This document shows positions 6,099 to 9,309 of a stretch of 9,309 nt of DNA, piece by piece. The position numbers and the translations under genes were made by a program. The notes below the pieces were generated by a model that was not told the origin of the DNA, made no database searches, and saw nothing but the letters and a program-made list of their open reading frames with translations. Origin of the DNA: Candidatus Methanolliviera sp. GoM_asphalt (lineage in GTDB: Archaea; Halobacteriota; Methanoliparia; Methanoliparales; Methanoliparaceae); assembly GCA_902158745.1 (NCBI GenBank), contig CABGHH010000054.1, forward strand, positions 1 to 9,309, in the 5' to 3' direction. Numbering within the stretch: position 1 is the first letter of the stretch; each line of letters opens with the position of its first letter.

Positions 6099-6553
6099 TC
6101 CTCCTTCGGAGGTAGTTTACATATTATAAACCAGTATGCTTCTATTTCTTTCATAACTCGCTTGAAATCTCCCAGTTCTACTGGTTTCTTTATGTATCCA
6201 CTCGCTTGCAGGTTGTAGCTATCGAGGATGTCCTTCTCAGAATCCGAGGAGGTCAAAATAACCACTTGAATCTTTTTCATTTTCTCGTCCTGCTTTATCC
6301 GTCTAAGAAATTCTTTTCCTCCCATGCCTGGCATTTTCAAATCCAGTAAAATCCGGTCTGGCAAGGGCGTTTCCGCGCTATGCTTGCCACGATGGTATAA
6401 GAAATCCATCGCCTCTTCTCCACTACCCACGATGTACAGCTCGTTTGCTATCTTCTGGCTTTTCAAAGATACTTTTATCAATTTCTGGTCTCCCGGATCA
6501 TCTTCCACCAGCAATATGGTGGCAGGTCTTAGTTCTTCCATTTTTTTCTTCAA
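6095..6553 (-). CDS. Single-domain response regulator, Rcp1-like (second copy)
   Basis: A 152-residue lone receiver domain: acidic residues E17-D19 (LLVEDDPGDQ), phosphoacceptor D71 (ILLDLKMPGMGG), switch T101 (VVILTSS), K123 before P124. It also carries the Rcp1-type insert DFLYHRG (50-56) and aromatic end EAYWFIICKLPPKEE. By eye it differs from the 7860-8318 copy at nine of 152 positions. Two of those are notable. L67 before the phosphorylated strand is R here (PDRILLD), and P96 before the switch strand is Q (KIQVVIL). Both depart from the usual PDLILLD and IPVVIL. The catalytic residues are intact, so it may still be phosphorylated, but it looks like the diverging copy. The frame opens with TTG (6553); the ATG at 6541 (MEELRP) may be the real start, though neither has a good ribosome-binding site. 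It sits 10 bases after the type B hybrid and overlaps the type A hybrid's first ATG. Confidence 0.9.
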   Translation of the reverse strand: MKKKMEELRPATILLVEDDPGDQKLIKVSLKSQKIANELYIVGSGEEAMDFLYHRGKHSAETPLPDRILLDLKMPGMGGKEFLRRIKQDEKMKKIQVVILTSSDSEKDILDSYNLQASGYIKKPVELGDFKRVMKEIEAYWFIICKLPPKEE

Positions 6554-6650
6554 TTACGAATGTTCAATTACGAATTATGAGCCTATTCCTTCTCTTCATT
6601 CTCCCCCCTAATTCGTAATTCGTAATTCGTAATTCGTCATTTGTAATTGT
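6551..6650. repeat. Heptamer repeat array with inverted arms (TAATTCG units), junction 1
   Basis: Four perfect TAATTCG units (6609-6636) followed by two degenerate ones (TCATTTG, TAATTGT) run to 6650. Opposite-orientation units lie at 6551-6577. AATTACGAATTA (6566-6577) and TAATTCGTAATT (6609-6620) are perfect 12-bp inverted arms around a 31-base spacer. The array covers the 3' end of the type B hybrid kinase, where three heptamers encode the seven-residue period ITNDELR/ITNYELG, and reaches the start of the next regulator. Confidence 0.8.
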
Positions 6651-7790
6651 TGGCATCGTGAACCAAAACATAGACCCCTTACCCAGAGTAGAATTGACCC
6701 CTATGGTGCCACCGTGACGTTCCACGATTTTTTTACACACCGCCAATCCAATCCCGCTGCCCTTATAACCTTCACGTGAATAAAGTCGCTGAAACATTCC
6801 AAAGATTTTCTCATAATTTGCTTCTTCAATTCCTACGCCGTTGTCCTCCACTTCCACACGAACCTGATTATCTTTCTCCTGCCTTCCACGAACCGCAATC
6901 TCCGGTGGAATTCCATCACGATGAAACTTTAACCCGTTTGCAATCACGTTTTGCAGCAGTTGATGCACTTGTGACGGGTCTGCCTGAACGGCAGGTAGTG
7001 GCTTCTGAATCCTGATAGTTCCTTCGGTTTCTTCAAGCAAGGCAGCGAGTTCTACATTTTTTAAATCCTCGATAGCCTCTTTTAAATCCACTCGCTTTGC
7101 CGGCTTGGCTTTGGTAGTAACACGTGAATATGTTAGCAGAGCATCAATCATCTGCTGCATCCGGTTTGCGCCGTCAATCATAAAGGCAAGGTTTTCTTGT
7201 TCATCCTCATCCAGCTTGCCTTTCAGCGATTCCTGGAGTAGCTGACCAAAAGCAGAAATCTTTCGCATTGGTTCTCGCAGGTCATGTGATGCGATGTAAG
7301 CGAAATCTTGAAGTTCCCTGTTGGACCTCTCCAGCTTTTGATTAGTTTCTTCAAGCTCTTCCATTAACCTTCTTTTTTCCTCCTCCGCTCGCTTTCGCTT
7401 CCATGTTTCCAGTGTTATTTTGATGGTGCTCAATAATCTATCCTTTGTGAGGTGGTCCTTCGGAATGTAGTCTATTGCACCTTCACGGATGGACTGAACC
7501 GCAATCTCTTCACTGCCAAACCCGGTAAGCATGACCACAGGTGCAATTCGCTTTTCAACGATCTCATCAAGCCATTCTATGCCTGATTTATCTGGCATTA
7601 GGATGTCCATAAGCACCAGGTCAATTCCTCCCTTATCCAGAGCGTCCTGTATCTCTTCTTTTTGCCCTGCCTCTTTCAATACGAACCCCATGTCTGCCGA
7701 TCGTAAATATGTTTGCACTAATTTACGGAATGCCGGGTCGTCGTCACAGACGAGAATTTTTACCGGTCTTTTTTTCGTCTCTTCCTCCAT
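6564..7790 (-). CDS. Receiver-histidine kinase hybrid (REC-HisKA-HATPase, type B)
   Basis: The receiver domain covers about residues 10-127: acidic pocket D16-D18, phosphoacceptor D62 (LVLMDILMPDKSG), T89 and K111. A coiled coil (about 130-162) leads to HisKA with H169 in ASHDLREPMRKISAFGQLL, the variety common in phytochrome-like and PAS kinases. The HATPase domain has the N-box around N281-N285, DNGVG at 316-320, FGMFQRL and the lid GSGIGLAVCKK from 344. The C-terminal tail from about 381 (ITNDELRITNYELGG) is translated heptamer repeat, not family sequence. The receiver is nearly identical to that of the type A hybrid. The kinase instead matches the 8375-9309 gene, so the protein is a chimera joined near residue 142. 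GGAGGA lies about seven bases before the ATG. It lacks membrane segments. Input is probably phosphorylation of D62, perhaps from the preceding kinase through the free regulator. Confidence 0.92.
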   Translation of the reverse strand: MEEETKKRPVKILVCDDDPAFRKLVQTYLRSADMGFVLKEAGQKEEIQDALDKGGIDLVLMDILMPDKSGIEWLDEIVEKRIAPVVMLTGFGSEEIAVQSIREGAIDYIPKDHLTKDRLLSTIKITLETWKRKRAEEEKRRLMEELEETNQKLERSNRELQDFAYIASHDLREPMRKISAFGQLLQESLKGKLDEDEQENLAFMIDGANRMQQMIDALLTYSRVTTKAKPAKRVDLKEAIEDLKNVELAALLEETEGTIRIQKPLPAVQADPSQVHQLLQNVIANGLKFHRDGIPPEIAVRGRQEKDNQVRVEVEDNGVGIEEANYEKIFGMFQRLYSREGYKGSGIGLAVCKKIVERHGGTIGVNSTLGKGSMFWFTMPTITNDELRITNYELGGRMKRRNRLIIRN

Positions 7791-7859
7791 CTTCTTTCCT
7801 CCTGCGTTTCCTTCTTGCCTTTCTCCCGTATCCCATCTCCTATCTCTCTTCTTCTATCT

Positions 7860-8318
7860 TCATTCCTCCTTCGGAGGTAGTTTACATATTATAAACCAGT
7901 ATGCACCTATTTCTTTCATAACTCGCTTGAAATCTCCCAGTTCTACTGGTTTCTTTATGTATCCACTCGCTTGCAGATTGTAGCTATCGAGGATGTCCTT
8001 CTCAGAATCCGATGAGGTCAAAATAACCACTGGAATCTTTTTCATTTTCTCGTCCTGCTTTATCCGTCTAAGAAATTCTTTTCCTCCCATGCCTGGCATT
8101 TTCAAATCCAGTAAAATCAGGTCTGGCAAGGGCGTTTCCGCGCTGTAATTGCCACGATGGTATAAGAACTCCATCGCCTCTTCTCCACTACCCACGATGT
8201 ACAGCTCGTTTGCTATCTTCTGGTTTTTCAAAGATACTTTTATCAATTTCTGGTCTCCCGGATCATCTTCCACCAGCAATATGGTGGCAGGTCTTATTTT
8301 TTCCATTTTTTTCTTCAA
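7860..8318 (-). CDS. Single-domain response regulator, Rcp1-like (first copy)
   Basis: A 152-residue lone receiver domain with E17-D19, phosphoacceptor D71 in PDLILLDLKMPG, switch T101 and K123. It has the Rcp1-type insert EFLYHRGNY and the aromatic C-terminus GAYWFIICKLPPKEE. It is the consensus-like member of the near-identical pair (L67 and P96 retained), so probably the functional ancestor-type copy. The frame begins with TTG (8318); an ATG at 8306 (MEKIRP) gives four residues fewer, and both lack a good ribosome-binding site. It lies 56 bases downstream of the type B kinase, across a strong inverted heptamer repeat, and 69 bases ahead of the type B hybrid. Its stop overlaps an ATG (ATGA) that opens only a seven-codon frame. 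With no output domain it presumably accepts phosphate from the flanking kinases. Confidence 0.92.
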   Translation of the reverse strand: MKKKMEKIRPATILLVEDDPGDQKLIKVSLKNQKIANELYIVGSGEEAMEFLYHRGNYSAETPLPDLILLDLKMPGMGGKEFLRRIKQDEKMKKIPVVILTSSDSEKDILDSYNLQASGYIKKPVELGDFKRVMKEIGAYWFIICKLPPKEE

Positions 8319-8446
8319 TTACGAGTTTTCAATTACGAATTACGAGCATTTTTCAATTCGTAATTCGTAATTCCTCATTTGTAATTCTTCACTCCTCCTA
8401 ATTTATTATTCTCATTCGTAATTCTTAATTCGTCATTTGTAATTGT
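8316..8446. repeat. Heptamer repeat array with 15-bp inverted arms, junction 2
   Basis: Units of TAATTCG and its complement CGAATTA occur at 8316-8346, 8355-8387 and 8413-8446. A perfect 15-bp inverted repeat (8331-8345 with 8358-8372, 12-base spacer) lies in the gap between the type B kinase stop and the next regulator. The last part is in the kinase coding end (ITNDELRITNENN). Placement matches junction 1, so the array is part of the duplicated unit or marks its boundary. Confidence 0.8.
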
Positions 8447-9309
8447 TGGCATCGTGAACCAAAACGTAGATCCCTTACCAGGAGCGGAATTGACCCCTAT
8501 GCTGCCTCCGTGTCGTTCCACAATCTTTTTACACACCGCCAATCCAATACCCGTGCCTCCGTAATCTTCACGGGAATGAAGTCGCTGAAACATCCCGAAT
8601 ATTTTCTCATAATTTGCTTCTTCAATTCCTATGCCATTATCCTCCACTTCCACCTGAACCATATTACCATTCACCCGCCTGCTCCGAACCGTAATCTCCG
8701 GCGCTATTCCCTCTCGATGAAACTTTAACCCGTTTCCAATCAGGTTTTGCAGCAGTTGGTGCACTTGTGACGGGTCTGCCGGGACGGCAGGTAATGGCTC
8801 TGGAACATGGATGGTTCCACCGGTTTCTTCAAGCAAGACAGCGAGTTCTACACTTTTTATATCCTCGATAGCCTTATTTAAATCCACTCGTTTCGCTGGC
8901 TTGGCTTGTGTGGTGACCCTGGAATAGGCGAGTAAAGCATCAATCATCTGCTGCATCCGTGTTGCGCCGTCAATCATAAAGGCAAAATTCTCTTCTTCAT
9001 CCTCGTCCAGCTTGCCTTTAAGCGATTCCTGGAGCAGTTGCCCAAAGGCTGATATTTTTCGCATCGGTTCTCGCAGGTCATGTGAGGCGATATAAGTAAA
9101 ATCCTGCAGTTCACGGTTGGACCGCTCCAGCTTTATATTAGTTTCTTCAAGCTCCCCTTTCGCCTTCTCCGCTTCTATTCTCGCCTCGTCGAGGTCTTCA
9201 GCTATGTTCAGCGTAGCCAACCTCGCTCCTTCCAGTTCCTTCGCTCGCTCCTCCAACTTCATATTAGTTCCCGCGAGGTTATTGAGAGCTGCCTCGCGTT
9301 CCTCTTCCA
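8375..9309 (-). CDS. Histidine kinase type B, C-terminal part (runs off right edge)
   Basis: The reading frame is open to the right edge: about 15 codons (EEEREAALNNLAGTN) precede the first ATG at 9262, so the gene starts outside the window. The visible part begins as a coiled coil (KLEERAKELEGARLATLNIAEDLDEARIEAE and on), of the kind that links PAS, GAF or HAMP modules to the kinase core. Counting from the 9262 Met, HisKA has H61 in ASHDLREPMRKISAFGQLL. The HATPase domain has the N-box near N173-N177, DNGIG at 208-212 and the lid GGTGIGLAVCKK from 235. The kinase is strongly similar to that of the type B hybrid. Its tail (ITNDELRITNENNKLGG) is encoded by heptamer repeats. As first visible gene of the array, it may carry the true sensory input in its unseen N-terminus. 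Confidence 0.92.
   Translation of the reverse strand, partial: EEEREAALNNLAGTNMKLEERAKELEGARLATLNIAEDLDEARIEAEKAKGELEETNIKLERSNRELQDFTYIASHDLREPMRKISAFGQLLQESLKGKLDEDEEENFAFMIDGATRMQQMIDALLAYSRVTTQAKPAKRVDLNKAIEDIKSVELAVLLEETGGTIHVPEPLPAVPADPSQVHQLLQNLIGNGLKFHREGIAPEITVRSRRVNGNMVQVEVEDNGIGIEEANYEKIFGMFQRLHSREDYGGTGIGLAVCKKIVERHGGSIGVNSAPGKGSTFWFTMPTITNDELRITNENNKLGGVKNYK

Noticed and set aside
6324..6611. Plus-strand frames opposite the regulators and receivers (also 5785-6129, 7531-7983, 8149-8370)
   Set aside because: They recur opposite both duplicate copies only because the coding strand is conserved, and their Ser/Arg-rich sequences are antisense composition artefacts.
6609..6650. Heptamer arrays as a CRISPR
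   Set aside because: The units are 7 bp and directly abutting, with no unique spacers and no cas genes nearby, so they are simple tandem repeats.
8375..8420. Tiny GTG and ATG frames in the kinase/regulator gap
   Set aside because: They run only a few codons through repeat sequence and show no sign of coding function.

Overview
The window looks archaeal. Its promoters are TATA-box type, for example a purine-rich BRE followed by TTTATATG at 1327. Ribosome-binding sites are GGAGG-like, one protein carries a C-terminal DUF835 domain (a mostly archaeal family), and the base composition is moderate to low GC. A methanogen-related or methane-oxidising euryarchaeon such as the ANME-1/Methanophagales type would fit the density of soluble sensor kinases, but that assignment is inference.

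Left end (1-2190). A partial thymidylate-kinase-like gene runs off the left edge on the minus strand, followed by a tRNA-His gene with an abnormal D-arm. Next, on the plus strand, comes a PAS/DUF835 signalling protein that begins in the middle of its PAS domain, so the gene appears beheaded right beside the tRNA. Two small plus-strand genes follow, each with its own archaeal promoter: a membrane-anchored or exported 94-residue protein and an 84-residue winged-helix protein. A 9-bp T/A-rich hairpin separates them from the convergent right-hand block.

Right block (2197-9309, all minus strand). This is a run of two-component genes with no DNA-binding output domain. In transcription order it contains: a histidine kinase (HK type B) running in from the right edge; an Rcp1-like single-domain response regulator (RR); a receiver-kinase hybrid (REC-HK type B); a second near-identical RR; a second hybrid with the near-identical receiver but another kinase (REC-HK type A); and a stand-alone HK type A broken by a one-base frameshift. 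After a promoter come a third, divergent RR and a third receiver-kinase (REC-HK type C). The motif 'Rcp1-like RR followed by REC-HK' thus occurs three times. Two copies are recent duplicates whose homology stops abruptly in the coiled coil before the kinase, leaving swapped kinase modules.

The junctions between HK-B genes and the following RR genes carry 7-bp repeats (TAATTCG and variants) in both orientations. These can form 12-15 bp hairpins and are also translated into the kinase C-terminal tails. The array has the marks of duplication, recombination and early decay: kinase swap, frameshift, shifted start site, and core substitutions in one RR copy. All visible kinases lack membrane segments and are presumably cytosolic. 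They probably exchange phosphoryl groups among kinase, fused receiver and free receiver, with the final target outside the window.

No CRISPR array, transposase or integrase is visible, and no gene-free stretch exceeds 300 bases.
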